A DNA stretch of 64,000 nt from Streptomyces sp. NBC_01381 (GCF_026340305.1 NZ_JAPEPI010000001.1:2232001-2296000), one strand, 5' to 3'. Shown: positions 25,298-34,214, counted from the first letter of the stretch. Made by a program: numbers and translations. The notes: a model not told the origin generated them from the sequence alone.

Positions 25298-26385
25298 TCA
25301 GGCCGCCCGCGGAGCTTCTGCGTGCCAGGTCACCGAGAGCCCGGTGTAGACGTAGCGGCTCGCCTCGATGCGGAGCAGGAACAGGCGCTGTCCCGGCTGG
25401 ATCCGGCCCGACACCCAGCCCGCGTCGAGCGAGAGCGGCACGGCCGCGGACCCGGTCGCGCCCACCTCGGTGAGGTTCTCCACGATCCGGCCCTGCAGCG
25501 TCTCGTAGCCCGCGGCCGACAGTCCTGCCTCCCCGAACTCGCTGGAGAAGTACTCCGCGTCGCCCTCCGGCAGGACGAGGCGTCCACCTCGTCGAGCGAC
25601 CAGCCGGAGCGCCGCAGCAGGTCATGGATGGCCGTGACGAAGACCTTCGGGCCGAAGGTCGAGGTGCCGGGCACGTCGATCTTCATCTCCAACAGCCGCT
25701 TGCGGCGCTGCTGTTCGGCCTGCGCGACATCCGTACCGCCGCCGATGATCTGCATGCCCGGCTTGCGCAGACCGCCCATGCAGTCGTTGACGAAGGCGAA
25801 CTCGCCCTGGGCGCCCGCCGCTTCACCGGCCGGCTCGGCGCACAGCAGCACGGCGCCCGCACCGTCGCCGAACGTGTACAGCGTGAGCCGGTCGCGCATC
25901 CGTACGCTCTGCGGGTCCTTGCCCAGGTAGATCGGCGCGAGTGGCGGGGAGATCGACTCGCTGCCGATCACCAGGGCCGTGCGCGCGGTGCCGTCGGCGA
26001 GCTGCCTGCGGGAGATGTCCAGGGCCTGCACCGCCCCCGCGCAGCCGGCTCGTACCTCGATGGCCGCACAGCGTTCGAGCCCCAGGTAGTGCTGCACCGT
26101 GGTCGCCACGTTCGGCAGCAGATGCTCCGGGCTCGCCGTCGAGACGACAAGCAGATCGACGTCGCCGGGCTCGAGGCCTGCCCGGTCAAGGGCCTGCCGG
26201 GCGGCGCTCTCCGCCATCCGGCTCGTGGTGGTCAGATGCTCGCCGGTGGCCGGATCGGCCATCCAGTGCCGCGTCCTGACCTGGATGCCCGCCAGTATGT
26301 CGTCGGGCAGCGGCCCGCCCAGCCTCTCCAGGGCGGCGTTGTCCAGCGGATCACCGGGCAGAGCCGAAACTGCCCAACTCCCGAG
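25298..26385 (-). pseudogene. KAS III (FabH-like) pseudogene, frameshifted and 5'-truncated
   Basis: The main frame carries ALERLGGPLPDDILAGIQVR, SRMAESAARQALDRAGL and active-site cysteine EVRAGCAGAVQALD, typical of beta-ketoacyl synthase III. Near 25580 the frame shifts by one: before it [10 protein letters not shown], after it [18 protein letters not shown], then [20 protein letters not shown]. Inserting one base restores an intact C terminus. At the 5' end the frame is closed by TAG at 26386-26388 with no start codon before an internal ATG at 26262, and the usual N-terminal strand is missing. Probably nonfunctional unless the shift is a sequencing error. Confidence 0.78.
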
Positions 26386-26398
26386 CTATACATGGGGA

Positions 26399-27079
26399 AT
26401 GGCAACCTTCGTACTCATCCACGGCGGCGGCGACAGCGGCTGGGCCTGGCATCTCCTCGAAGCCGAGCTGCGCGCCCGGGGCCATGAGACCGTCGCCCCG
26501 GACCTGCCGTCGGACCAGCCGTCGGCGGGCCTCGGCGACTACGCGGATGCGGTCGTCGAGGCTGTCGGTGAGGCCGTCGGTGAGCGGCGGAATCCCGTGG
26601 TCGTCGTCGGGCATTCCTACGGAGCCTTCACCGCGCCGCTGGTGACCGAGCGGCTCCGGGCCGGCGTGCTGGTCCTGCTGGCCGGGATGATCCCGGCGCC
26701 GGGCGAACGGCCGGACGACTGGTGGGAGACGACCGGCTGCAACGAGGCCCGGGAAACGGCGGGCCTGGCGGCCATCGAGGACCCCTTCGAGAGCTTCTAC
26801 CACGATGTTCCGCGCGGCCTGGCAGAGGAGTCCATGCGCAGGGAACGGGAGGAATCCTCTCGGGCAGGCAACGAGCCCTGGCCGTTGGCGGCCTGGCCGG
26901 ACGTACCCACGAAGTTCATCGTGTGCAAGGACGACCACTTCTTCCCGCCCGAGTTCTTCCGCGGCCTCGCACGAGCGCGGCTCGGCATCACGCCCGACGA
27001 GATCGGCGGCGGTCACTGCGTCGCGCTCAGCAGGCCGAAGGAGCTGGCGGACCTGCTGGTGGGGTACGTCCAGGAGTGA
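26399..27079 (+). CDS. Alpha/beta hydrolase (esterase/hydroxynitrile-lyase-like)
   Basis: This 226-residue small alpha/beta hydrolase starts MATFVLIHGGGDSGWAWHLL (oxyanion-hole HGGG). It has nucleophile motif VGHSYGAF, acid residue in CKDDHFFP and catalytic histidine in GGGHCVALS. Size and motifs fit the plant-esterase/hydroxynitrile-lyase-like family. The ATG at 26399 is preceded by only 10-15 bp before the truncated end of the KAS III pseudogene, so the promoter must lie within that debris. Confidence 0.87.
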   Translation: MATFVLIHGGGDSGWAWHLLEAELRARGHETVAPDLPSDQPSAGLGDYADAVVEAVGEAVGERRNPVVVVGHSYGAFTAPLVTERLRAGVLVLLAGMIPAPGERPDDWWETTGCNEARETAGLAAIEDPFESFYHDVPRGLAEESMRREREESSRAGNEPWPLAAWPDVPTKFIVCKDDHFFPPEFFRGLARARLGITPDEIGGGHCVALSRPKELADLLVGYVQE

Positions 27080-27152
27080 CCGCCGGGCTGACGACGCCCA
27101 GTTCGTGGCGAATCCCGACGCGTCGTGGCGAGTCGTGGCGAGGGGCTATGGG

Positions 27153-28121
27153 CTATTCCACCGGCAGTCGCCCGATCCCGGACACCGGCCCGAGATGGCC
27201 GATCTTGTCGGGGTTCGAAACGGAGTGGATCGCCCGGACCACGCCGTCGGAGATATCGAGTTCGACCACACTGGCGACGCGCCCTTCGGCGTCGTACGTC
27301 ACCGCGCCCGGCCGCCCGTTGACCCGGGCCGGCCGGAGGGCGGCGCCGAGCTTCCTGACCCGGCGGACCCCGCCGACGAACAACTGTCCGACGCGCCGCG
27401 GCTCGGTCACCGGGTTCCTGGTCGCCCGCGCCTTGCCGCCGCCGTCCCCGTGGAACACCACTTCGGGCGCGAGCATGCCGAGCAGCGCGTCCAGGTCACC
27501 GCCCTCGGCGGCCGCGAAGAACCTACGGGCGAGCTCCTCGCCCTCCGCGCGCCGCGCCGGGGCCGGCGTGCTGCCGGCATCCGGCGCCCCGGCGGCGACG
27601 CGCTTTCTGGCCCGGGCGAATATCTGCCGGCAGTTCGCCTCGGACTTGCCGGTGCTGCTCGCCACGTCCGGATAGCCGTACCCGAACACCTCGCGCAGCA
27701 TGAACACCGCGCGCTCCACGGGGGAGAGGTTCTCAAGAAGCACGAGGAACGCCATGGACAGCGAGTCGGCCAGCTCGGCGTGCTCGGCCGGCCCGGGCCG
27801 CTCGGCGGTCACGACGACCGGCTCGGGCAGCCAGTTCCCCACGTAGGTCTCGCGCCGCACCCGCGCCGAACTCAGGTAGTTGATCCCGAGCCTCGTCACC
27901 GCGGTGGTCAAGTACGCCTTCGGGGCGGTGATCGCGGTACCTGCCTGGTGCGCCCGGGTCAGCCCGAGGAAGGCGTCCTGCACGATGTCCTCGGCGTCGC
28001 CCACCGACCCGGTCATCCCGTAGGCGATGGAGAACATCAACGCCCGGTAGCCACCCGCACCACCCGCGTCGGCCCCATCCATCACATCCGCCCCACCCAT
28101 CGCATCCGTTGATCCCGGCAC
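27153..28121 (-). CDS. ECF41-type sigma factor (SigJ-like) with SnoaL-like C terminus
   Basis: Sigma2 (MFSIAYGMTGSVGDAEDIVQ) and sigma4 (LSPVERAVFMLREVFGYGYP) domains are followed by a SnoaL/NTF2-like extension (LARRFFAAAEGGDLDALLGM). The extension carries the ECF41 signature DGGGK, which in this group modulates activity in place of an anti-sigma factor. GTG at 28121 is preferred because AAGGAGG lies 11 nt upstream; ATGs at 28100 and 28082 are alternatives. It is divergent from a DoxX gene, whose promoter matches the group consensus, so autoregulated control of that gene is likely. Confidence 0.88.
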   Translation of the reverse strand: MPGSTDAMGGADVMDGADAGGAGGYRALMFSIAYGMTGSVGDAEDIVQDAFLGLTRAHQAGTAITAPKAYLTTAVTRLGINYLSSARVRRETYVGNWLPEPVVVTAERPGPAEHAELADSLSMAFLVLLENLSPVERAVFMLREVFGYGYPDVASSTGKSEANCRQIFARARKRVAAGAPDAGSTPAPARRAEGEELARRFFAAAEGGDLDALLGMLAPEVVFHGDGGGKARATRNPVTEPRRVGQLFVGGVRRVRKLGAALRPARVNGRPGAVTYDAEGRVASVVELDISDGVVRAIHSVSNPDKIGHLGPVSGIGRLPVE

Positions 28122-28166
28122 GGACCCCAACCCCTCCTTGGTGAGACGCACGTCACACCCCCCGCC

Positions 28167-28194
28167 GTCACAGCTTGCCGGGGTGCCCTGTCTT
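28167..28194 (+). promoter_or_regulatory. Candidate ECF41/SigJ promoter for the DoxX gene
   Basis: GTCACA (28167-28172) and TGTC (28189-28192) are separated by exactly 16 bp. ECF41/SigJ promoters are described with a TGTCACA-like -35 and a CGTC -10 at this spacing. The element is about 50 bp before the DoxX ATG and directly beside the sigma gene. Confidence 0.65.
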
Positions 28195-28244
28195 AGAGGA
28201 GCAACAGCGAACAACTGGCCCGACAACCCTGCAAGGACAAAGCC

Positions 28245-28631
28245 ATGAACCTCGCCCTGTGGATCGTTACCGGACTGCTCGCCGTCGCCTACCTGCTCGG
28301 CGGCGGCTTCAAGGTGATCACGCCGAAGGAGAAGATAGCCGCCAGTGGGGCCAGCGCGAGGTGGGTCGAAGATTTCAGCGACGGCGGCGTCAAGGCCATC
28401 GGGGCCGTAGAGGTCCTGGCCGCAGTGGGCCTGATCCTGCCCGCGGCGCTCGACATCGCCCCGATCCTGGTGCCGCTGGCCGCACTCGGCCTGGTGCTGC
28501 TGATGATCGGGGCGGCGACAGTCCGCATCCGCCGCCACGAGAACAAGCTGGTGGCGGTGGACCTGATCTACGTGGCCCTGGCCGCTTTCGTGGCCTGGGG
28601 CCGCTTCGGCCCCGAGTCCTTCGTGGGGTGA
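28245..28631 (+). CDS. DoxX-family small membrane protein
   Basis: This 128-residue protein has four hydrophobic helices (ALWIVTGLLAVAYLLGGGFK; EVLAAVGLILPAALD; LVPLAALGLVLLMIGAA; LIYVALAAFVAWG). This is the DoxX-like fold often encoded beside ECF41 sigma factors. The enzymatic or electron-transfer role is not established in this group. Expression probably depends on the divergent sigma factor. Confidence 0.85.
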   Translation: MNLALWIVTGLLAVAYLLGGGFKVITPKEKIAASGASARWVEDFSDGGVKAIGAVEVLAAVGLILPAALDIAPILVPLAALGLVLLMIGAATVRIRRHENKLVAVDLIYVALAAFVAWGRFGPESFVG

Positions 28632-28695
28632 CCTGGGGGCATCGAGGGCTGACCCGGGGCCGGCATCGAGGACTGGCCGGGCGCCTTCGCGCAAA

Positions 28696-28739
28696 GCGCC
28701 CCCGGCAGGACTCGAACCTGCGGCCAAGCGCTTAGAAGG
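28696..28739 (-). repeat. attR-like duplicate of the tRNA-Arg 3' half
   Basis: These 44 bp are identical to 30150-30193, the 3' part of the intact tRNA-Arg gene from the anticodon loop to the discriminator base. The rest of the tRNA is missing on the right side of this copy. This is the classic scar left when a tyrosine-recombinase element integrates into a tRNA 3' end. Confidence 0.9.
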
Positions 28740-28915
28740 TACGCGGGCCTAAGCGATGTGCTCACCCGCGTGTTCGCAGGTCGCCCACGAACGAAAATCG
28801 TCAAGGCGCTTGCTGTCGATTCCGGGATTCCTGCTCGATGGTCGTCTCGGGTGGCGAAGGCGCGTGCCGTCGGCCGGAGCCAGGGCGTTCGACAGCGGTG
28901 ACGCCGAAACAACTA

Positions 28916-28940
28916 GACCGTGAGGTATTTAGGTACTATG
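28916..28940 (+). promoter_or_regulatory. Repeat-bearing leader of the RHH gene
   Basis: AGGTATTTAGGTACTATGG contains the pentamer AGGTA twice, 10 bp apart (one helical turn), followed by a TACTAT that could be a -10. RHH proteins commonly bind such short phased repeats over their own promoters. The RHH gene starts at 28959. Confidence 0.45.
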
Positions 28941-28958
28941 GCGGCGGAGGTGTTGACG

Positions 28959-29234
28959 ATGACGACGGCGGCGAAGTCGGTACGCCAGTCCCCGCTGAAG
29001 GTGGACCCGGCGACGGACAAATTGATCAGCCAGGGCGCTCATTTCCTGGGGTTGACGAAGAAGGACCTGGTGGCTGAGGCGGTCCGGGTGTATCTGGAGC
29101 AGCGCCGTGAGGATCTGCGGTCCGGCATGGTGGAGGCGCTCAGTGTGCTGGATGGCTCGCTGAAATCGGATGTGATGCTGCTGACCGGGCTGACCGCGGA
29201 GGAGATCGACGCGGTCGGGGGAATCGAGGAATGA
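28959..29234 (+). CDS. Ribbon-helix-helix (CopG/Arc-like) protein
   Basis: The ATG at 28959 is chosen because GGAGG lies eight nt upstream; in-frame starts at 28920 and 28938 have none. The 91-residue product has a beta strand SPLKVD, helix DKLISQGAHFLG, and helix TKKDLVAEAVRVYLEQRRED, the RHH fold. It is followed by an acidic tail (LTAEEIDAVGGIEE) that may bind a partner. The stop overlaps the start of the next gene (ATGA). The layout resembles an antitoxin-toxin pair, but the partner is not a recognised toxin. Confidence 0.75.
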   Translation: MTTAAKSVRQSPLKVDPATDKLISQGAHFLGLTKKDLVAEAVRVYLEQRREDLRSGMVEALSVLDGSLKSDVMLLTGLTAEEIDAVGGIEE

Positions 29235-30007
29235 GCGGACCCGGCCCGCTGCGCCCGGCCCGCCCGACGCTGCGCTGCTTACGCGAGGACTTGTGCCTCA
29301 AGGTGCCGCCGGTCACGGTGCCGCTGGACGAGATCGACCACCCGGTGCTGGCCAAGGCGTCCGAGCAGTTCGCGGACGAGGACGGCAAGCACGAACGCAT
29401 CCGGTCCGTGGACGACCAGGTCCTGTTCAAGGTCAAGGTGCAGCGATGGCGCGGCGCGGTATGGCTGGACGCCGATCTGCCGTGGCTGGTCGCGGCGGGT
29501 CGGCGCGAGGACGGCTCGGGCGATGACTTCTATGCAGCCCTGGAGGCCGACGGCCGCGCCGTCCGGGCTCGCTACAACGCGGAACATTCCGACGGCCTGA
29601 AGACCGCGACACACACCGCTCACCTCCTGCCGGCACGCGAGGACCATGTCCGGTACCGCGCCGAGGCCGGTGTCCGCTTCGTGCGCCGCCTGCGGGCGAC
29701 TCTGCTGGACCTGGCGCACGCCACGCTGCGCGACGGCCGTGAGCACACACGCGAGTTCGACACCTTCACTCTTGGCCTCCAGGTGCGTGCGGACGACGGC
29801 CACGAGACCTACCTTGCCGTCCGGATCACCGGCTCCGTACCGCCGAACCTGACCGTGCTGATCCTGCGCAACGTCCCCGGCTGCGAGGCTGAGGGCTGGT
29901 ATCCGGAGTACGCCCTGCCTGAGCGAGACCTGCTCCCGGCCGAACAGGCGTGGTCCAACCTCATGGACCCACGCGCGGCTGCCCAGGTGCTGGGCGGGGA
30001 GCGGTAG
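29231..30007 (+). CDS. Unknown island protein, partner of RHH gene
   Basis: This 258-residue soluble protein has no signal peptide or membrane helix, and I do not recognise the family. An N-terminal part has conserved-looking RPTLRCLREDLCLKVPP and WRGAVWLDADLPWLVAAGRR. A charged central helix follows (FVRRLRATLLDLAHATLRDG), then a beta-rich C terminus (YLAVRITGSVPPNLTVLILR). It is translationally coupled to the RHH gene and lies inside the tRNA-Arg island. A toxin or another defence or stabilisation role is a hypothesis from context only. Confidence 0.75.
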   Translation: MSGPGPLRPARPTLRCLREDLCLKVPPVTVPLDEIDHPVLAKASEQFADEDGKHERIRSVDDQVLFKVKVQRWRGAVWLDADLPWLVAAGRREDGSGDDFYAALEADGRAVRARYNAEHSDGLKTATHTAHLLPAREDHVRYRAEAGVRFVRRLRATLLDLAHATLRDGREHTREFDTFTLGLQVRADDGHETYLAVRITGSVPPNLTVLILRNVPGCEAEGWYPEYALPERDLLPAEQAWSNLMDPRAAAQVLGGER

Positions 30008-30150
30008 CCAGGCATCCGTCGGCTCGAACTGCAACCCGATGTCGGGGTGTGTATCCACGATCGTGGACAGTCAAGGCGCTTGGTCTCACAGCGATGTGCA
30101 TCCGGACATCAAAGAACCCCTCACGCGTTTCCGCAGGGAGAGGGTGTGTG

Positions 30151-30223
30151 CGCCCCCGGCAGGACTCGAACCTGCGGCCAAGCGCTTAGAAGGCGCCTGC
30201 TCTATCCACTGAGCTACGGGGGC
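30151..30223 (-). tRNA. tRNA-Arg (anticodon TCT)
   Basis: The minus strand folds as a 73-nt tRNA: acceptor GCCCCCG/CGGGGGC, D arm GCTCAGTGGATAGAGC, anticodon loop CTTCTAA (anticodon TCT), T arm GCAGGTTCGAGTCCTGC and discriminator G. CCA is not encoded. The 3' end faces the island, and its last 44 bp are duplicated at 28696-28739, so this gene is the attachment site. Confidence 0.95.
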
Positions 30224-30276
30224 CGGGTGGTGGCCGGTGGCCTGGAGCCCGGGTGGGACGAGCCGTGACCTTGCCG

Positions 30277-30309
30277 GGGACAAGGATAGGGCTCCGGGGT
30301 CCTTGTCCC
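30277..30309. other. Perfect 10-bp hairpin upstream of tRNA-Arg
   Basis: GGGACAAGGA (30277-30286) pairs perfectly with TCCTTGTCCC (30300-30309) around a 13-nt loop. It lies between the tRNA gene and the GTPase gene, which diverge. No T-run follows on either strand, so it may be an operator or RNA structure and not a terminator. Confidence 0.6.
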
Positions 30310-30490
30310 TGGTGCTTCGCCTCCGCGGCACTATGTGGAGGTTCGGTGAAGCGGTCCTGATAATCGCAGGCAGGTACGAATCCTGCATCGCTTTTGGCGT
30401 CTCGCGCCCCGGGTGTTGTGCACTCGTTATGCCTGCGCCCCAGTCGCCCCTTCCGTCCCCTGTGTCCGATCGGCGCGCAGGGACGTCCAT

Positions 30491-32167
30491 ATGCTTCAGA
30501 AAGCCGCCAAAATTGGGCATTCTTCGCATGTGGTGACCTTGGACGTACCGCCTCAACTGCTCGACGCACTCTCCGCCCTGCGCGAGCGTGTCGCCGCCGC
30601 ACGCTTTCCGCTCCCCCTCGCGGGGGCGCCACGCGCGCGTGCCAACCGCGACGAGCTACTCGCGCAGCTCGACGACTACTTGGTGCCCCGGTTGCGGGCC
30701 CCCGAAGCGCCGCTGCTCGCGGTGATCGGGGGGTCCACCGGGGCGGGGAAATCGACCCTCCTGAACTCTCTGGTCGGGCGGCGGGTCAGCGAGGCGGGGG
30801 TGCTGCGGCCGACCACCCGTACGCCCGTCCTCGTATGCCATCCGGAGGACCATCACTGGTTCGCCGGAATGCGCGTACTGCCCGAACTCACGCGCGTGTG
30901 GGTGCCCCGGCCGGAACCCGCCGACGGGGAGGAAGAGGCCGACGATCTCCTCGCGCCGCTCGGGGCGGACGGCGAGCGCGCGCTGCGGATCGAGACCGTG
31001 GAGACCCTGCCCAAGGGGCTCGCGCTCCTCGACGCGCCCGACATCGACTCGCTCATCTCCGACAACCGGATCCTCGCCGCCGAGCTGATCTCCGCGGCCG
31101 ATGTGTGGGTCATGGTGACGACCGCGTCCCGGTACGCCGACGCCGTGCCCTGGCATCTGCTGCGTACCGCCAAGGAGCATGACGCCACGCTCGTCACCAT
31201 CCTCGACCGGGTGCCGCACCAGTTGGTGAACGAGGTCTCGCGGCAGTACGCGGCGCTGCTCACCAAGGCGGGCCTGGGCGACGTGCCGCTGTTCACCGTG
31301 CCCGAGCTGCCCGAGTCCGCCGGCGGCGGGGGGCTGCTTCCGGTCACCGCCGTCGCGTCCCTGCGCGCCTGGCTCACCCACCGGTCGCAGGAGCCCAGGG
31401 CCCGTACGCAGGCGATCGCACGGACCGCGCGCGGCGTCATCCAGTCCCTCGACGTACGGCTGCCGGAGCTTGCCGGAGCCGTCGCCGCGCAGTATGCGGC
31501 CGCCCTGCGGCTCACCTCCGCCGTCGATGAGGCGTACGAGAGCGAGCACGCGCGCGTGCGGGGGCGGTTGCAGGACGGGGCCGTGCTCGCCGGGGACGCC
31601 CTGAAGCGCTGGCGCAGCTATCCCCTGGACTGCGGTGCCGGGGAGCTGCTCGACGCCGTCGGCGAGAGTCTGGAGGCGCTGCTGCTGTGCGCGGTGACCG
31701 CCGCCGACGAGCGGATCGACGACGCGTGGCGGCGCGAGCCGGCCGCCGGCGCCCCCGGGCTCATGGACCGTGTCCGTGTCCCCGAGAGCGCGGAGGACCG
31801 CATCGGCATGGCGGTGCGGCGCTGGCGGCGCGTCCTTGAGGAGTACGCCGAGGACGAGGTCCGCGGGCTCGACAGGCTGGAGAAGAACCTCGTCCCCGAC
31901 CCCGAGTCGGTGGCCGCCCTGCTCGCCACCGCCCTGCTCGGCGGCCGCCGCGGCCGTTCGGCGGGCGAGACGCTCGCCGAACGGATCGGCGCCCATGGCG
32001 CGCTCCGGCTGCGGGACCGGGGCGGGCGCCTGCTCACCAGCTACCTCGACACCGTCCTCGGCGCGGAACGGGAACGACGCCTCGCCCCCCTCGACGCCCT
32101 CGACGTGAACCCCGAACCCCAGGCCGAACTGATCGCCGCGCTGTCCGTACTGCAGAAGGAGAGGTGA
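30491..32167 (+). CDS. Dynamin-like GTPase, first of a pair
   Basis: The start at ATG 30491 has an AGGGA eight nt upstream; GTG 30530 or 30533 ([11 protein letters not shown]) are alternatives. The roughly 558-residue protein has P-loop [15 protein letters not shown] near residue 80, a switch-II-like DAPDIDS and long helical regions after the G domain. It belongs to the YfjP/dynamin-like group with no N-terminal membrane helix. Its TGA overlaps the GTG of the second GTPase, so the two probably work as a hetero-oligomer in membrane remodelling. The precise role is not visible. Confidence 0.85.
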   Translation: MLQKAAKIGHSSHVVTLDVPPQLLDALSALRERVAAARFPLPLAGAPRARANRDELLAQLDDYLVPRLRAPEAPLLAVIGGSTGAGKSTLLNSLVGRRVSEAGVLRPTTRTPVLVCHPEDHHWFAGMRVLPELTRVWVPRPEPADGEEEADDLLAPLGADGERALRIETVETLPKGLALLDAPDIDSLISDNRILAAELISAADVWVMVTTASRYADAVPWHLLRTAKEHDATLVTILDRVPHQLVNEVSRQYAALLTKAGLGDVPLFTVPELPESAGGGGLLPVTAVASLRAWLTHRSQEPRARTQAIARTARGVIQSLDVRLPELAGAVAAQYAAALRLTSAVDEAYESEHARVRGRLQDGAVLAGDALKRWRSYPLDCGAGELLDAVGESLEALLLCAVTAADERIDDAWRREPAAGAPGLMDRVRVPESAEDRIGMAVRRWRRVLEEYAEDEVRGLDRLEKNLVPDPESVAALLATALLGGRRGRSAGETLAERIGAHGALRLRDRGGRLLTSYLDTVLGAERERRLAPLDALDVNPEPQAELIAALSVLQKER

Positions 32168-34050
32168 CCGCGGTGACTGCCGTCACGGATCACACTGAGC
32201 ACGAGCATGAGCGCGAGGACGACCCCGAGCGCGAGCGTGAGCACGACGAGCGTTCCGCAGGGCCCGAGGAGACGGGGGCTTCGGCGGACACGGGCCGCGG
32301 CTCCGAAGGCGTGTGGGACGACGGGCTCATCGCCCGCCGCGGCCCCGAACGGGGGGCGGGCAGCACCACCGAGGGGTACGCCCCGACGGACACGGGGTCT
32401 TCCGGAACCGGCTCGTCCGCCGCTCAGACACCCAGCACATCGACCGCGTACGACGGGCCCCTGCGCGCCCGGCTCGACGCCCTGCGGGAACTCGTCGGGC
32501 TCTCCCGCACCCGCCTCGACAGCGCCACCCTCGCCGAGGCGGGCCGGGTGCTCGACGAGGCGGCCGCCCGGCGCAGGCTCTCCGACCGGCACACCGTCGT
32601 CGCCGTCGCGGGCGCCACCGGCAGCGGCAAGTCGACGCTGTTCAACGCCCTTGCCGGGGTGACGATCTCGGAGGCCGGGGTGCGCAGGCCGACCACCGCG
32701 GCGCCCATCGGCTGCAGCTGGACCGACGGCGCGGCGCCCCTCCTCGACCGGCTCGGCATCCCCGGGCGGCTGCGCAGGCGCCCGCTCCAGGGGCCCGACG
32801 CGAAGACGCTGCAGGGGCTCGTCCTGATCGACCTGCCGGACCACGACTCGGCGGTCGCCGAGCACCGCGAGCACGTGGACCGGATCCTCGGGCTCGTCGA
32901 CGCGGTCATCTGGGTCGTCGACCCCGAGAAGTACGCCGACGCGATGCTGCACGAGCGCTATCTGCGGCCCATGGCGGGCCACGCCGAGGTCACCTTCGTC
33001 GTGCTCAACCAGGTGGACCGGCTGCCCGGTGAGGCCGCCGACCTGGTGCTCGACGATCTGCGGCGGCTGCTCGACGAGGACGGCATCGCACTGGGCGAGC
33101 ACGGCGAACCCGGCGCCACCGTGCTCGCGCTGTCCGCCCTGACCGGCGAAGGGGTCGGTGAACTGCGCGAGTCCCTCGGCCAGTTCACCCAGGGGCGCGG
33201 GGCCGCCGCCCGGCGGATCGAGGCCGACCTGGACGCCGCGGCCGACCGGCTGTGGCCGGTGTACGCGGCCGGTCCTTCCGGCGGGCGGGGCACGCGGCGC
33301 ATCGGGCTCAGCGAGGAGGCGCGCGACGAGTTCGCCGACCGGCTCGCGGACGCGGTGGGCGCGGCGGCCGCCGGGCTGGCGGCGGAACGGGCCTGGCGGC
33401 GCACCGCGGGCAAGGCGTGCGGCACGCCGTGGCTGCGCCTTTGGCGTTGGTACGAGGCGCACCGCTCGCCGCGGTACGTCGGCTGGCCGGTGCCGGACCC
33501 CCCGCCGGACGAGGAGGCCACGGCCCGCCAGCGGGTCGAGAACGCCGTACGCATGGTGGCCGACGAGGCGGCGTCGGGGCTGCCCACGCCCTGGGGGCAG
33601 GCCGTGCGGGAGGCGGCCGTGCGCGGGGCGGAGGGGCTGTCGGAGGCGCTGGACGAGCTGACCGCGAAGGCCGGGGTGCCGAGGGGGCGGCCGCCGCGGC
33701 CCGGCTGGTGGCCGGTCGCGGTGTTCGCGCAGGCGACGATGACGCTGCTCCAAGTCCTCGGCGGGCTCTGGCTGGTCGCGCAGATCATCGGGGTCGCCTC
33801 ACCGAACCTGGGGGTGCCGGTACTGCTGATGCTGGTCGGCATCGTGGGCGGCCCGGGCGTGGAGTGGGCGAGCCGGATGGCGGCGCGGGGACCGGCGCGG
33901 CGCTATGGCCTGGACGCGGAACGAAGACTGCGGGAGGCGGCCACCGGGTGCGGGCGCGCACGGGTGCTCGATCCGGTGGCGGCGGAGCTGCTGCGGTATC
34001 TGGAGGTGCGGGAGCAGTACGTGCGGGTTACGGGGGCGGGAGTGGGGTGA
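32164..34050 (+). CDS. Dynamin-like GTPase with C-terminal membrane hairpin
   Basis: This 628-residue partner of the preceding gene is coupled by a GTGA overlap. It starts with about 90 residues of acidic/Glu-rich disordered sequence ([12 protein letters not shown]), followed by a GTPase domain: P-loop [17 protein letters not shown]3 DLPDHD, G4 NQVD. Two hydrophobic helices near residues 520-570 ([35 protein letters not shown]) anchor it in the membrane. The pair resembles bacterial dynamins encoded in tandem. Confidence 0.88.
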   Translation: MTAVTAVTDHTEHEHEREDDPEREREHDERSAGPEETGASADTGRGSEGVWDDGLIARRGPERGAGSTTEGYAPTDTGSSGTGSSAAQTPSTSTAYDGPLRARLDALRELVGLSRTRLDSATLAEAGRVLDEAAARRRLSDRHTVVAVAGATGSGKSTLFNALAGVTISEAGVRRPTTAAPIGCSWTDGAAPLLDRLGIPGRLRRRPLQGPDAKTLQGLVLIDLPDHDSAVAEHREHVDRILGLVDAVIWVVDPEKYADAMLHERYLRPMAGHAEVTFVVLNQVDRLPGEAADLVLDDLRRLLDEDGIALGEHGEPGATVLALSALTGEGVGELRESLGQFTQGRGAAARRIEADLDAAADRLWPVYAAGPSGGRGTRRIGLSEEARDEFADRLADAVGAAAAGLAAERAWRRTAGKACGTPWLRLWRWYEAHRSPRYVGWPVPDPPPDEEATARQRVENAVRMVADEAASGLPTPWGQAVREAAVRGAEGLSEALDELTAKAGVPRGRPPRPGWWPVAVFAQATMTLLQVLGGLWLVAQIIGVASPNLGVPVLLMLVGIVGGPGVEWASRMAARGPARRYGLDAERRLREAATGCGRARVLDPVAAELLRYLEVREQYVRVTGAGVG

Positions 34051-34214
34051 ACGGAGGGCGGCTGGGCCCTGGTTGGTCCTCGGTCGGGTGAGGGAGTTAT
34101 CCACAACTGGTGGGTAGACCACAGGGCTCAGCGGGCCGGTCCGGACGCGTGCACTCTGAGATCACAGCCGCGCAGGCGGTGTGGAGCGGAGTGGATGAGG
34201 GAGGGGTTCGGATC

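Larger units (their letters stand above)
28696..30193. mobile_element. Miniature tRNA-Arg genomic island (about 1.45 kb)
   Basis: The segment is bounded by identical 44-bp direct repeats derived from the tRNA-Arg 3' half, with the complete tRNA at the right end in the orientation expected for site-specific integration. It carries only two genes, an RHH protein and an unknown protein that overlap by 4 nt, and no integrase, excisionase or replication gene. Two further short sequences are repeated near both ends (GTCAAGGCGCTTG at 28800 and 30070; AGCGATGTGC at 28752 and 30090). It is either the remnant of a larger element or an integrase-dependent satellite. Confidence 0.8.

Noticed and set aside
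34097..34105. TTATCCACA, a perfect DnaA-box consensus
   Set aside because: It is a single isolated box without A+T-rich unwinding DNA or a cluster; one such match in 64 kb can occur by chance.
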